From Marinobacterium jannaschii DSM 6295 (GTDB lineage: Bacteria; Pseudomonadota; Gammaproteobacteria; Pseudomonadales; Balneatricaceae): a stretch of 64,000 bases of DNA. The DNA lies in the NCBI RefSeq assembly GCF_000620085.1, contig NZ_JHVJ01000010.1, forward strand, positions 186,001 to 250,000, given 5' to 3'. A program made the translations under genes and the position numbers. This document shows, in pieces, positions 1 to 9,103 of this stretch (position 1 is the first letter of the stretch; the number at the start of each line of letters is the position of its first letter). The notes beneath the pieces were generated by a model. The model saw nothing but the letters and a program-made list of their open reading frames with translations, made no database searches and had not been told where the DNA came from.

Positions 1-85
1 GCTGTTTAATGCCGCGGTTGATCGCCTGATAATAGCTCAGGGTGGATTCCCAGCTCATACCGCCCAGTAGTCCGATGGTTTTCAT
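1..85 (-). CDS. Aspartate/glutamate racemase family protein, 5' end only
   Basis: Only the first 28 codons lie in the window; the gene continues off the left edge. The reverse strand gives an N-terminus beginning MKTIGLLGGMSWESTLSYY, the hallmark start of the YgeA/RacX-type aspartate/glutamate racemase family, whose members interconvert amino-acid enantiomers with a two-cysteine mechanism. The catalytic cysteines lie outside the window, so activity cannot be judged. It is divergent from the yaiI-cobQ pair across about 160 bases. A second, unrelated-looking racemase-family gene lies at 9104-9820. Confidence 0.85.
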   Translation of the reverse strand, partial: MKTIGLLGGMSWESTLSYYQAINRGIKQ

Positions 86-245
86 TCCCTCGATTCCCCG
101 CTTGAATTGATTGGCTGGAAGCAGCATGCCAGCCTTGTATCCGGCTGTCTTGTACGAATTTGTCCTGTGTCCTCAGAGCCACCGGCAGCGTTGGCCGATT
201 TATGGTTTAATGCCCCAAATTTTCTGTGCAACAGGTTAACGAGCT

Positions 246-698
246 ATGCAGATCTGGGTTGATGCGGACGCCTGTCCCAAAGTGATTAAAGAGATTCTGT
301 TCCGGGCGTCTGATCGTACTCAGGTGCCGGTGACGCTGGTGGCGAACCAGTACCTGCAGACACCGCCCTCCAAGCTGATCAATGCGATTCAGGTGCCGGC
401 CGGGTTTGATGTGGCGGACAATCTGATTGTCGAGAAGCTGGCACCGGGTGATCTGGTGATTACGGCGGATATTCCGCTAGCGGCCGAGGTGATCGAGAAG
501 GGCGGTCATGCCCTGAATCCCCGTGGCGAGATGTACACCCGGGACAATATCCGCCAGCGTCTGTCGATGCGCGACTTTATGGAAACCCTGCGCAATTCCG
601 GTGTTGAGACCGGTGGCCCGGCAACCATGAATAATCATGACCGTCAGCAGTTTGCCAATAAGCTGGACCGCTTTCTCGCCAAGCATCATAAAGGATGA
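246..698 (+). CDS. yaiI: YaiI/YqxD family protein (DUF188)
   Basis: 150-residue protein of the UPF0178/DUF188 family, whose biochemical role is not established; the fold is PIN-like and the N-terminal aspartates suggest metal binding. The start [11 protein letters not shown] is the family signature, and conserved stretches follow ([28 protein letters not shown] and the [14 protein letters not shown] region in pieces). Length matches the family. Its stop codon overlaps the cobQ start (ATGA), so the two are co-transcribed and probably translationally coupled. No functional link to cobalamin synthesis is known; the pairing may be only local operon structure. Confidence 0.9.
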   Translation: MQIWVDADACPKVIKEILFRASDRTQVPVTLVANQYLQTPPSKLINAIQVPAGFDVADNLIVEKLAPGDLVITADIPLAAEVIEKGGHALNPRGEMYTRDNIRQRLSMRDFMETLRNSGVETGGPATMNNHDRQQFANKLDRFLAKHHKG

Positions 699-2149
699 AC
701 AGATTGCGTAACCTGATGGTGCAGGGCACCACTTCCGATGCGGGTAAGAGTACTGTGGTAGCGGGCCTGTGCCGGGCGCTGCAGCGTCGTGGCGTACAGG
801 TGGTGCCGTTTAAGCCGCAGAATATGGCGCTGAACTCCGCGGTGACCGCCGAGGGCGGCGAGATCGGCCGCGCCCAGGCGGTGCAGGCCCAGGCCTGTCG
901 CCTGAGGCCCCATGTGGATATGAACCCGGTGTTGCTGAAACCTAATAGCGATATCGGTGCCCAGGTGATTATCCACGGCAAGGCGGTGGGCAATATGGAG
1001 GCGCGCGTCTATCACGGTTATAAGCCCACCGCGCTGAAGAAAGTACTGCAGTCCTGGCAGCGCCTCAACGACCAGTACCAGACGGTGATGGTGGAGGGGG
1101 CGGGCAGCCCGGCCGAGATCAACCTGCGCGAGAACGATATTGCCAATATGGGCTTTGCCGAAGCGGCTGATTGTCCGGTGGTGATCGTGGCGGATATCGA
1201 TAAGGGCGGTGTCTTTGCCTCGCTGGTAGGCACGCTGGAGCTGCTCAGTCCTTCCGAACAAGCCCGGGTCGAGGGCTTTATCATCAACCGCTTCCGTGGT
1301 GATATCAGCCTGCTCCAGCCGGGGCTGGACTGGCTTGAACAGCGTACCGGTAAGAAGGTGTTTGGCGTGCTGCCCTACCTGATGGGCTTTCACCTGGAGG
1401 CGGAAGACGCGATCAGCCACCCGCAGCGTAATCAGGGCGCCGGGCTGAAGGTAGCGGCGCTGACCTACCCCCGCACCAGCAACCATACTGACCTGGATGC
1501 CCTGGCGCTGCATCCGCAGGTTGACCTGAGTATTGTCAGATATGGCGACTCGATTCCGGACTGCGACCTGATCCTGTTGCCGGGCAGTAAGAATGTCCGC
1601 AATGACCTTGAGGCGCTGCGTCAGCAGGGCTGGGAGGGGCAGATCCGGCGTCACCTGCGCTACGGCGGCAAGGTGCTGGGTGTCTGCGGTGGCTTCCAGA
1701 TGCTGGGCCAGACCATTGCTGATCCGCAGGGGATCGAAGGCGCACCGGGCAGCAGTGCCGGACTGGGCTGGCTGCAGATCGATACGGTGCTTGAGGCCGA
1801 TAAGCAGTTACATCAGGTACAGGGGGCGCTGAATCTGATGGGGGACGAGGCCAGTATCACCGGCTATGAGATCCATTGCGGCATCAGTCAGGGCGCGGAT
1901 TGTGACAATGCGCCGGTGAGCCTGCCGGGCCGCCGTGATGGCGCCCTCAGTGCCGATGGTCAGGTGATGGGCACCTATCTGCATGGCCTGTTTGATGACA
2001 AAAATGCCCTGGCGCTGATCCTGCGCTGGGCCGGGTTGTCGCAGCCGCAGGCGTTCGATTATGAGGCGTTGCGCGAAGCAGAGATCGACCGGCTGGCGGA
2101 CTCGGTAGAGCAGCACCTGCCGGAACTGCTGGCTTGGATCACGCGATAA
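695..2149 (+). CDS. cobQ: Cobyric acid synthase (adenosylcobyric acid synthase)
   Basis: 484 residues, full length for CobQ/CbiP. It uses glutamine and ATP to amidate four carboxylates of adenosylcobyrinic acid a,c-diamide in cobalamin synthesis. The N-terminal P-loop domain shows [19 protein letters not shown], followed by [12 protein letters not shown] and the [21 protein letters not shown] region in the expected order. The C-terminal class I amidotransferase domain has the nucleophile in [10 protein letters not shown] and a late [10 protein letters not shown] segment; the motif GTYLHGLFD near the end supplies the histidine. Start overlaps the yaiI stop. No other cobalamin genes and no recognisable B12 riboswitch are seen nearby, so the enzyme may serve a pathway encoded elsewhere or salvage. 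Confidence 0.96.
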   Translation: MNRLRNLMVQGTTSDAGKSTVVAGLCRALQRRGVQVVPFKPQNMALNSAVTAEGGEIGRAQAVQAQACRLRPHVDMNPVLLKPNSDIGAQVIIHGKAVGNMEARVYHGYKPTALKKVLQSWQRLNDQYQTVMVEGAGSPAEINLRENDIANMGFAEAADCPVVIVADIDKGGVFASLVGTLELLSPSEQARVEGFIINRFRGDISLLQPGLDWLEQRTGKKVFGVLPYLMGFHLEAEDAISHPQRNQGAGLKVAALTYPRTSNHTDLDALALHPQVDLSIVRYGDSIPDCDLILLPGSKNVRNDLEALRQQGWEGQIRRHLRYGGKVLGVCGGFQMLGQTIADPQGIEGAPGSSAGLGWLQIDTVLEADKQLHQVQGALNLMGDEASITGYEIHCGISQGADCDNAPVSLPGRRDGALSADGQVMGTYLHGLFDDKNALALILRWAGLSQPQAFDYEALREAEIDRLADSVEQHLPELLAWITR

Positions 2150-2272
2150 AGCCGTTCTGATCGCCGGGGCATAGGCTATTTCAGCCTCTGCGCCTCGCTT
2201 TCACCACCTGACTGCCCGGTGATGCAGGTATCACACCTGATAAGCCGGGTTACTCCCCCAACGCAGGACGGG

Positions 2273-3205
2273 TTACTCGCCCCAGCGCAGGAACAGTTCC
2301 GGGTTTTCCATCACGTATTCGATGCGTTGACGCAGCAGGTCGGCAAACTCCAGGGTGATCATCGACGACGGTGTATCGGACGGAAACATAAGACCGATCC
2401 GCAGATAGACATCGGGCTGGAAGCGGCGGAACACCACTTTGCCAGGCTGGGCGTAGGTGGTGTAACCAAATGCTGAGATCGGATCGACCACCGATACTCC
2501 CAGTCCCCGTTCAACAAACTTAAGGGCCGGAATAAAGAAGCGGGTTTGCAGGCAGACATTCATCCGGTGTCCGCTGGCTTCGAACAGCTGCATCAGGTCG
2601 TGGAAGATCATATGATCCGGGTGCAGGGTGATCATCGGTTCCTCATCCAGCATCGCCGGTGTTATCACTTCGTGCTCGGCTAACGGATGGTCTGCGGGCA
2701 GTGCGCAGGTACACAGCAGTTCAAACATCTGGTTGTTGCCGACATTGGACTGGTGCTTGGACATCTCCGCCAGGCCCAGATCGTACTGGTTAGAGGCAAT
2801 CCACTCCACCACCGCATCGGAGGTACGGGTTTGCAGGGAAGCCTGAATCTTGGGATGGGCCTCTAGAAAGTCGGCCAGAATATCCGGTATGAAGAAGTTG
2901 GACGGACCCGGCATGCAGCCGATGCGCAAAAAGCCGTACTGCTTGTTCTGGATATCCTGAACAGTCTGGCTGAGGTCCTGAATTCGGGAGAAGATCGCTT
3001 CTACCTCCTTGTAAAGGTAGTTAGCCTCCGGGGTCGGGTAAAGGCGCTTCTTGTGCCGCTCGAACAACTGGAAGCCGATCTCCTCTTCCAGCGAGCTAAC
3101 CATCATGCTGACGGCGGGCTGGGTCCGAAAGAGCTGCTTAGCCGCCTGGGAAACCGAACCGGTCAACATAACGGCACGAAAGGCTTCCATCTGTTTGAGG
3201 TTCAT
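2273..3205 (-). CDS. LysR family transcriptional regulator
   Basis: 310 residues. The N-terminal winged helix-turn-helix (about residues 3-62) contains MEAFRAVMLTGSVSQAAKQ and QPAVSMMVSSLEEEIGFQLFER, followed by a LysR substrate-binding domain (about 92-300). It lies just downstream of the tctBAC genes on the same strand, separated from tctC by a strong terminator-like hairpin. It is therefore the obvious candidate to control the transporter, although LysR regulators are more often divergent from their target. The C-terminal tail is rich in aromatic and acidic residues. Ligand unknown. Confidence 0.93.
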   Translation of the reverse strand: MNLKQMEAFRAVMLTGSVSQAAKQLFRTQPAVSMMVSSLEEEIGFQLFERHKKRLYPTPEANYLYKEVEAIFSRIQDLSQTVQDIQNKQYGFLRIGCMPGPSNFFIPDILADFLEAHPKIQASLQTRTSDAVVEWIASNQYDLGLAEMSKHQSNVGNNQMFELLCTCALPADHPLAEHEVITPAMLDEEPMITLHPDHMIFHDLMQLFEASGHRMNVCLQTRFFIPALKFVERGLGVSVVDPISAFGYTTYAQPGKVVFRRFQPDVYLRIGLMFPSDTPSSMITLEFADLLRQRIEYVMENPELFLRWGE

Positions 3206-3378
3206 TGTTCTGCCTTATTATCAGTTGCGCTGATGTTTTGCCCAGAAAACGGGTTTGGGAATTATGTTATAGGGTGATTAACGCTGTATAGCAACTGTTG
3301 CGGAGACGTTGTTGGCGGTCGGGGCTTTCAGCTGGATGCTGGTGCTGGCAGGGGCTGCGGTGGTTGTGGGAGAGAAAC

Positions 3379-3420
3379 AGCGGCAACCCGGTGTTGCAGG
3401 ATAGGGGCCGGGTTGCCGCT
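3379..3420 (-). terminator. Hairpin terminator downstream of tctC
   Basis: A perfect 13-bp stem (arms 3379-3391 and 3408-3420, AGCGGCAACCCGG) with a 16-base loop lies 18 bases after the tctC stop codon. Read on the minus strand it is followed by GTTTCTCTCC, a weak U-tract. It separates the transporter operon from the LysR gene. Confidence 0.6.
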
Positions 3421-3438
3421 GGTATCGAAGCTAAGGTG

Positions 3439-4386
3439 TTACTTCTTCACACGCAGAGCTTCATTTTTGTAGATGCTGTAGGTCGCTTCAAGGTCTGCGA
3501 TCCATTCAGGGCCGTGACGGAAGTCCACCAGGGCGCCGATGTTTTCGTAGGCTTTCAGTACTGCAGGATCTTTCATGACCTTGGCTGTCGCCGCTGCCAG
3601 CTTGTCTACAACTTCCTGAGGCACGCCTTTAGGTGCGAATACGCCGGACCAGCCGCCGAAGCTGCCCTTGATACCGTAGTCAGCATAGGTTGGCACGCCC
3701 GGGAAGGCATCCATCTTCTGGTCTATTACCAGTACGCGGGCACGGTCAGCTTTGACGTGCGGGCCGAATGCAGGCGGGAAGGACACGGCAGAATCGATGT
3801 GACCACCTACCACTTGTACCATGGAGTCCGCCGCACCTTTGCCGTGTACGTACTTAACCTTGTAGCCGGCCTGGTTGCCGATGATGTTCGCCATGATAGT
3901 GCCGGAAGATGACGCCCCCCAGGAACCCTGGGTGACAGTCTTGTTCTTCGCACCGGCGATGAAATCATCAAATGTTTTGTAAGGGCTGTCCTTAGATACC
4001 ACAACGGCCAGCGGCACAGCGGTGTATTTTACAACCGGCTGGAAAGTGTCGAAGTTGTAAGGTGTCTTGGTGAAGTTAGGGGTCACCATCATGTTGCTTA
4101 CGCCGGCGTTGATCAGCGTGTAGCCGTCAGCTTTAGCGCGAGCCACGAAAGAGGTACCCACGACACCGCCACCACCGGTCTTGTTGATAACAACCACTGG
4201 GACACCCAGCTCTTTCTCGACCGCGTCGGCCCAGATGCGGGTGGTCAGGTCGGAGTCACCGCCAGCGCCCCAGGGTACGATCACTTTGATCGGCTTCTCC
4301 GGGTAGTCTGCCATTGCAGCGCCCGCGGCGAAGGTCATGGTTACTGCGGTAGCGATGGATAGCAGGGTCTTTTTAGTGCTTTTCAT
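3439..4386 (-). CDS. tctC: Tripartite tricarboxylate transporter substrate-binding protein (TctC/Bug family)
   Basis: 315 residues. A typical Sec signal peptide opens the protein (positively charged MKSTKKTLLSIATAV, hydrophobic core, AGAAMA cleavage region), then the mature start DYPEKPIKVIVPWGAGGDSDLTTR, which is the family signature of periplasmic Bug/TctC binding proteins. The protein captures a carboxylate-type ligand for the TctAB membrane pair. It is the last gene of a tctB-tctA-tctC order, with a 106-base gap to tctA that could allow extra expression from processing or an internal promoter. The ligand cannot be predicted: this family binds citrate, tartrate, aromatic acids, amino acids and others. 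Confidence 0.95.
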   Translation of the reverse strand: MKSTKKTLLSIATAVTMTFAAGAAMADYPEKPIKVIVPWGAGGDSDLTTRIWADAVEKELGVPVVVINKTGGGGVVGTSFVARAKADGYTLINAGVSNMMVTPNFTKTPYNFDTFQPVVKYTAVPLAVVVSKDSPYKTFDDFIAGAKNKTVTQGSWGASSSGTIMANIIGNQAGYKVKYVHGKGAADSMVQVVGGHIDSAVSFPPAFGPHVKADRARVLVIDQKMDAFPGVPTYADYGIKGSFGGWSGVFAPKGVPQEVVDKLAAATAKVMKDPAVLKAYENIGALVDFRHGPEWIADLEATYSIYKNEALRVKK

Positions 4387-4492
4387 ACTTACTTCCTTCG
4401 ATTTATTTTTATTTACGCTTGTTTGTCTTCACAGGGCTCAGGGCCTTTTTGTGGTCAGGTTGCCGCCCTGTGAAGGGATTCTTTTTACTTCC

Positions 4493-6013
4493 TCAGGCCG
4501 GTTTTTCCTCGGCCGGAGCAGGCACTTTTGACGCTTTACGTTTCGCACGCATGCTTGAGTAAACAAAGCATGCGGACAATACGATAAACACCCATGCGAA
4601 CGGTGAAGCGAAGAAGCGCATGTAGTCGTCACCCACGATGGCGAATGCCTGATCCAGGTTCTGCTCAAGGAACGGTGTCAGGATGAAGCCGATAATGAAT
4701 ACCGCCGGGTTCAGTCCCACCATGCGCATGCCATAACCCATTACGGTAAAGGCGATCAGCACCAGGATGTCGTTAATGTTCTGGCCGGCAGTGAAAGCAC
4801 CGGTGAACGCGAACACGGTTACGCATGGGAAGATGAAGTAACGCTTCAGGGACGCCATCTTCACAAAGAACTTGAAGCCTGAGCGGGCGATGCCCAGCAG
4901 GAACAGATCGGTGATCAGGAAGCCTGCGAAGATCGCGTAGATGGTTTCAGTGTGCTCGAAGAAGATCATCGGACCCGGTGTCAGGCCGTGGATCAGGAAG
5001 GCACCCATCAGCAGCGCAGCCACGTCATCACCCGGAATACTCAGGGTCAGCATCGGGATCATGCTGGAGCCGCAGACCGCGTTGTTGGCGGATTCGGCTG
5101 CAGCGATACCTTCGACGGAACCCTTGCCATATTCTTCTGGCTTCTTAGAAGTACGCTTGCCCTCACCGTAGGCGATAAAGGCGGCAGTACTGGAACCCAG
5201 ACCGGGCAGGGCGCCGATAAAGGTACCGATACCACTGGATTTCAGAATGGTACGGAATACTTTTTTGAACTCGGCAAAGCTGATGCGGTTATCGGCCGGG
5301 TTCGGCGAATGGGTGATGGCCAGTTCGTGGTGCGGCACCTTGCGGCGACGGATCACGTTGATCACCTCTGGCATCACCAGGACACCGATCAGCATCGGCG
5401 TGAAGGTAAAGCCGCCGATCAGTTCATCAATACCGAAGGTGAATCGGGCGGAGCCGGTGATGGAGTCCATACCCACCATTGCGAACAGCATACCCAGGCA
5501 GCAGGAGAGCAGGCCGCGTGGGATGGATTCACCCGCCATCGAACCGATCACGGTAAAGGCGAACAGCAGCAGGAACACTTTCTCAATCGGGCCGGCCTGC
5601 AGGGAGATTGCAGAGATCGGCGCCGCCACCAGAATCAATACCAGCGTGGCAATCATCTCACCGGAGACGGAGGCGAACAGCGACATATCCAGCGCCTTGC
5701 CCGCTTTACCCGCCTTGGTCAGGGCGTGACCGTCCTGAGCCGTCAGGAAGGATGCCGCCGCACCTGGCGTATTAATCAGGATCGCTGAGATCGAACCGCC
5801 ATAGATGCCGGCTTTATAGACCGCCAGCAGCATAGTGATACCGATAATCGGATCGACATAAAAGGTCATCGGCAGCATGATGGCGATCGCCATGATGCAG
5901 GATATACCCGGAATGGCACCGAAGATAATACCGATGAAGACACCGGCAATGATGCCCAGGATCGGGCCGACTGCCAGGATTGCTGAAAAACCGCTAAGAA
6001 TATTATCAAACAT
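4493..6013 (-). CDS. tctA: Tripartite tricarboxylate transporter large permease TctA
   Basis: 506 residues, the usual length for TctA, with about 12 hydrophobic segments. Family motifs are present: GIIFGAIPGISCIMAIAI near the N-terminus, INTPGAAASFLTAQDGHALTKAGKAGKAL after the third helix region, and a second GALPGLGSSTAAFIAYGEGKR repeat followed by GVEGIAAAESANNA-type sequence (here GSVEGIAAAESANNAVCGSSMIPMLTLSIPGDD in pieces). TctA forms the ion-coupled translocation channel in the inner membrane with TctB. It follows tctB by 14 bases. Confidence 0.96.
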   Translation of the reverse strand: MFDNILSGFSAILAVGPILGIIAGVFIGIIFGAIPGISCIMAIAIMLPMTFYVDPIIGITMLLAVYKAGIYGGSISAILINTPGAAASFLTAQDGHALTKAGKAGKALDMSLFASVSGEMIATLVLILVAAPISAISLQAGPIEKVFLLLFAFTVIGSMAGESIPRGLLSCCLGMLFAMVGMDSITGSARFTFGIDELIGGFTFTPMLIGVLVMPEVINVIRRRKVPHHELAITHSPNPADNRISFAEFKKVFRTILKSSGIGTFIGALPGLGSSTAAFIAYGEGKRTSKKPEEYGKGSVEGIAAAESANNAVCGSSMIPMLTLSIPGDDVAALLMGAFLIHGLTPGPMIFFEHTETIYAIFAGFLITDLFLLGIARSGFKFFVKMASLKRYFIFPCVTVFAFTGAFTAGQNINDILVLIAFTVMGYGMRMVGLNPAVFIIGFILTPFLEQNLDQAFAIVGDDYMRFFASPFAWVFIVLSACFVYSSMRAKRKASKVPAPAEEKPA

Positions 6014-6027
6014 CAGAATAACTCCCC

Positions 6028-6492
6028 TTACAGCGTCCAGGTTGGCAGGTAGACGCGCAGGAACTCACGCGATCCGTAATAGATCAGTACGGGGGTAATA
6101 ACTGACATGGCAATGATCGGAATCCAGTTCCGGCCACCCAGCAATAACGCTACGCCGAGCATGACAAATGGCGTGGTGACCATGAAGCCCAGGTGAGGTA
6201 CGGCAAGCCAGTAGACGATGAAGATACCGATATAGATGAAGATGCCGGAGAAGCCTTCAGTGGAAATCACTTCCTGGCCTTCCAGTTCAGCACCCTTAGA
6301 CAGCTTCATAAACGACTGGATAGCAATAGTGGCTGCAAAGATAAGGATGAAACCCGCTACGACACGTGGCAGAAACATGATGCCCAAGTCGCTTTCGGCA
6401 CCACCGTCTGCAAGATTGTCGTTGGTCAGAATGATCACCGCAGCGATCATCAACAGCGTCGACAGGACGACGTCTATTTTTCTTCTATCCAT
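6028..6492 (-). CDS. tctB: Tripartite tricarboxylate transporter small membrane protein TctB
   Basis: About 154 residues from the start MDRRKIDVVLSTLL at 6492; an upstream in-frame start at 6564 would add a non-conserved, basic leader and was not chosen. Four hydrophobic segments are visible (DVVLSTLLMIAAVIIL, VVAGFILIFAATIAI, FIYIGIFIVYWLAV, FVMLGVALLLGG), as expected for the four-helix TctB subunit that partners TctA. It heads the tctBAC operon. Upstream lies a 950-base non-coding stretch with two short inverted repeats that could be the control region. Confidence 0.9.
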   Translation of the reverse strand: MDRRKIDVVLSTLLMIAAVIILTNDNLADGGAESDLGIMFLPRVVAGFILIFAATIAIQSFMKLSKGAELEGQEVISTEGFSGIFIYIGIFIVYWLAVPHLGFMVTTPFVMLGVALLLGGRNWIPIIAMSVITPVLIYYGSREFLRVYLPTWTL

Positions 6493-6613
6493 TGTAATAC
6501 CTGAAGTATTTCTTATTTTTATCGGCCTGAAGCCAGCCCCTCTGAGGTGGGCTTTGGTGGTCAATCAGTCAGTGCTACACAACTGAATTTTCCACGCCAC
6601 AGATCGTTGATGG

Positions 6614-6681
6614 ATTCAGTGTAAATAAACTGAATATAGATACAATTCTAAAAAATATTTGATTATATAAGTTTCGCTTAT
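6614..6681 (-). promoter_or_regulatory. Two inverted repeats upstream of tctBAC
   Basis: ATTCAGT at 6614-6620 is matched by ACTGAAT at 6629-6635 (7-bp arms, 8-base spacer), and ATAAG-TTTCG-CTTAT spans 6667-6681. Both sit 120-190 bases upstream of the tctB start in AT-rich DNA. The 15-base ATAAG palindrome has the size and symmetry of a LysR-type site, and a LysR gene lies beyond tctC; the assignment is inference. Confidence 0.35.
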
Positions 6682-7330
6682 GTTCTGGGTGCTGCCTAAG
6701 CCTGCGCTAATCAGCTTGCGCTGGGGCACGGGCGCTGACGTCGCCGGCATCATCTTGAGATGCGCATCCGTCCGTCGGAGGTGCCCGGTTACCTATAAAA
6801 AGAAGCCCGCCTTAAACCAAAGTATTAGTCAGGTTCTTTCAGTCCGGCAGCAAGTCGGCCCCGCTGTGGCTGACAGACACTTCGCAACATCGCTCGCCGG
6901 ATAATTCAGATGCCGGTCCCGCCCGGCCAATGGTGTCCGGTCGTTAACCGGGCTTGTCGCCTGGTTTTGACTGCCTTTTGCCAGAGTCGTCACTGAATAT
7001 AAGCAAATCTGATGAAATGTTAAAAATTAACGATTTGGCATTATGTTTTGTGACGCAAATAATATTCCCATCAACGCCCTGACCTGAATCGACTCAGATA
7101 ACAGGCCGCATAAGCAGTAAGAGAAGACCCCGATTTAGCCGTCGAATGAGGCCGGATGCCGGAGCGATCCCTCCGCAGACTCCGTGGCTCGATACTTCTC
7201 TACTGTGGATTCGGCATGCTGCTTATCTGAGGCCATCGCGCGCCGTACTGCCGCCAAAAGCGGCTGCTGTGATCGCAGGCATGATTCCGGTTGCTGTTTG
7301 ATAGGCGCCCCGGCAACGGGGCGCTGACAA

Positions 7331-7369
7331 AAGACGAAGACACAAGACGAAGACACAAGACGAAGACAA
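7331..7369. repeat. 13-bp tandem repeat, three copies
   Basis: The unit AAGACGAAGACAC is repeated at 7331, 7344 and 7357 (last copy changed in its final base). It is strictly purine-rich on the plus strand, lies about 75 bases upstream of the ridA start and directly follows a GGCGCCCC/GGGGCGC hairpin (about 7303-7324). Role unknown. Confidence 0.8.
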
Positions 7370-7441
7370 GGAAGCACCGGGCTGACGGCGTGGCCGGGCC
7401 CGGTTAACCAGCTGTAGCAACCAATAACAAGAGAGTATGAA

Positions 7442-7789
7442 ATGATCCAACGCCAACATTCCAATCAACGTATGAGTCAGCTGGTGAGCGTCGCCAACCT
7501 GGTATGGACAGCCGGACAGGTAGCAAAAGACCCTTCTGAAGATATGGCAGGGCAGACCCGCCAGATCCTGGCCCAGATCGATGCGCTGCTGGCTGACGCT
7601 GGCAGCAACAAGAGCCAGCTGGTCAGCGCCAATATCTGGGTGTCTGATATCCGCCAGTTCGCGCAGATGAATGAAGTCTGGGATGCCTGGGTCGACAGCG
7701 AAAATGCTCCGGTGCGGGCCTGTGTAGAGTCCCGTCTGGCCCGGCCTGAACTGCTGGTGGAAATTCAGGTGGTGGCGGTCAAAGCCTAA
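7442..7789 (+). CDS. RidA family reactive-intermediate deaminase
   Basis: 115 residues, a single YjgF/YER057c/UK114 (Rid) domain. RidA hydrolyses enamine/imine intermediates released by PLP enzymes and amino-acid oxidases. Visible motifs are the NLVWTAGQV strand, the QTRQILAQIDALLADAGSN helix, and the C-terminal APVRACVESRLARPELLVEIQVVAV block with the arginine used by archetypal RidA to bind the substrate carboxylate. It is the first gene of a three-gene set with a D-amino-acid dehydrogenase (36 bases downstream) and a racemase-family gene, a context that suits clearing imines made by the dehydrogenase. Confidence 0.93.
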   Translation: MIQRQHSNQRMSQLVSVANLVWTAGQVAKDPSEDMAGQTRQILAQIDALLADAGSNKSQLVSANIWVSDIRQFAQMNEVWDAWVDSENAPVRACVESRLARPELLVEIQVVAVKA

Positions 7790-7825
7790 GATACTGAGGC
7801 GTGGTGATCTCATCACGTAGCGAAT

Positions 7826-9067
7826 ATGCAAAGTACACATATTGCGATTATCGGTGCTGGTGTGGTCGGCCTCTCGACCGCTCTGTGCCTGCAGAAGGCG
7901 GGTTACAGGGTCACTATCATCGACAAGGAAGCGCCGGGAATGGGGGCTTCCTTTGGCAACGCCGGCCTGTTTGCGGATTACGCCCGTTTGCCGTTCGCCA
8001 AGTTTGCGATGATGCGCAAGATGCCCGGGATGCTGCTGGACAAAACCAGCCCGCTGTCGATGCAGGGCAGCTACCTGCCTGCACTGATGCCCTACGGCTG
8101 GGAATTCGTGAAAGCCTGCTTTCCGGCGAAATATGCCCGCGGCAAGGCGGCGATGAAATCGCTGCAGGAGCACGCCAGGCTGGCAGATCAGGCCCTGCTG
8201 GATCTGACCAATGCCCGGGATCTGATTAAGTCAGAGGGATGTCTGGGGCTGTTTGCCACAGAACAGGGTTTTGCCACCGCGCAAGCCGGAGACCTGCAGG
8301 AACGACGGGATCAGGGCGTAAACCTTGAATTTCTGACGGCAGCTCAGGTAAGCGAGCTGGAACCGGACCTGGCCGGTTTTCATGCCGGTGGCGTTTTCTA
8401 TCCGGATACCCGGTTTACGGTGAGTCCGCTTGAACTGAGCCGGCGCTACGCCCGCCACTTCACGGACAACGGTGGCCGTATCCTGCAGGACAGGGTGAAG
8501 GCTCTGTCACCTGATGAGGCTGGCGTTAATGTCAGCCTGAGCGACAGCAGTGTCCGATTTGATCGGGTCGTCGTCTGTACCGGCGTCGCATCCAGAGAGA
8601 TCCTGGCGCCACTGGGTGTCAGAATGCCGCTGGTGAGCGAACGTGGTTACCATCTGACCCTGGATATCGGGACTAAGGCCCTGAGCCGTCCGGTGGGCTG
8701 GCTGGATAAGGCGGTATTCCTGACCCCGATGGAAGATGGTGTGCGGCTGGCAGGGATGGCTGAGTTTGCCTTCGCTGATGCGCCGATTAATCCTCAGCGT
8801 GCCGATGGCATGTTGCAGCACGCCAAAGTGATGCTTGGCTGTAACCCGTCGATTAAATCGACCTGGGTCGGCAGTCGGCCAACGACACCGGATTCATTGC
8901 CGGTGATCGGGGCTCTGGATAAACACCCCCGGGTGACTGTGGCCTTCGGGCATGGTCATCTTGGCCTGACTTTCGGCGCAGTGACCGGCCAGCTGATTAC
9001 AGAGACTATTCTGGGACAGACCCCGACGGTCGATCTGTCTCCCTTTTCCGCTGCGCGTTTCAGCTGA
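7826..9067 (+). CDS. FAD-dependent D-amino acid dehydrogenase-like oxidoreductase
   Basis: 413 residues of the DAO/DadA flavoprotein family. The N-terminal dinucleotide fold reads IAIIGAGVVGLSTALCLQKAGYRVTIIDKE, followed by the DadA-like ASFGNAGLF segment. The C-terminus has the second FAD-contact region SRPTTPDSLPVIGAL and FGHGHLGLTFGAVTG, both typical of DadA. Such enzymes oxidise D-amino acids (or related secondary amines) to imino acids and pass electrons to the respiratory chain. Substrate not predictable. Flanked by ridA and a racemase-family gene, giving a coherent D/L-amino-acid catabolic set. Confidence 0.92.
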   Translation: MQSTHIAIIGAGVVGLSTALCLQKAGYRVTIIDKEAPGMGASFGNAGLFADYARLPFAKFAMMRKMPGMLLDKTSPLSMQGSYLPALMPYGWEFVKACFPAKYARGKAAMKSLQEHARLADQALLDLTNARDLIKSEGCLGLFATEQGFATAQAGDLQERRDQGVNLEFLTAAQVSELEPDLAGFHAGGVFYPDTRFTVSPLELSRRYARHFTDNGGRILQDRVKALSPDEAGVNVSLSDSSVRFDRVVVCTGVASREILAPLGVRMPLVSERGYHLTLDIGTKALSRPVGWLDKAVFLTPMEDGVRLAGMAEFAFADAPINPQRADGMLQHAKVMLGCNPSIKSTWVGSRPTTPDSLPVIGALDKHPRVTVAFGHGHLGLTFGAVTGQLITETILGQTPTVDLSPFSAARFS

Positions 9068-9103
9068 TTGGCAGCGGGTTCAGAACAACAATAAGGAATA
9101 CAT

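Larger units (their letters stand above)
6493..7441. other. 950-base intergenic region with no supportable gene
   Basis: This is the longest gene-free stretch of the window, between the divergent tctBAC and ridA operons. The reading frames are short, lack ribosome-binding sites and give compositionally odd peptides. The part near tctB (6590-6690) is AT-rich and carries inverted repeats; the middle is GC-rich with no recognisable homology; 7000-7080 is AT-rich again and could hold the ridA promoter; 7331-7369 is a small purine-rich tandem repeat. It may be a decayed gene or two long leaders. Confidence 0.5.

Noticed and set aside
686-1654. A 322-codon minus-strand frame opposite cobQ
   Set aside because: It lies wholly antisense to a well-conserved cobQ, has compositionally odd residues (His, Gln, Arg, Leu rich) and no recognisable motif; it is the expected shadow of a GC-rich gene.
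7223-8173. A long minus-strand frame across ridA and the start of the dehydrogenase gene
   Set aside because: It overlaps two conserved genes on the other strand and no part of it resembles a known protein.
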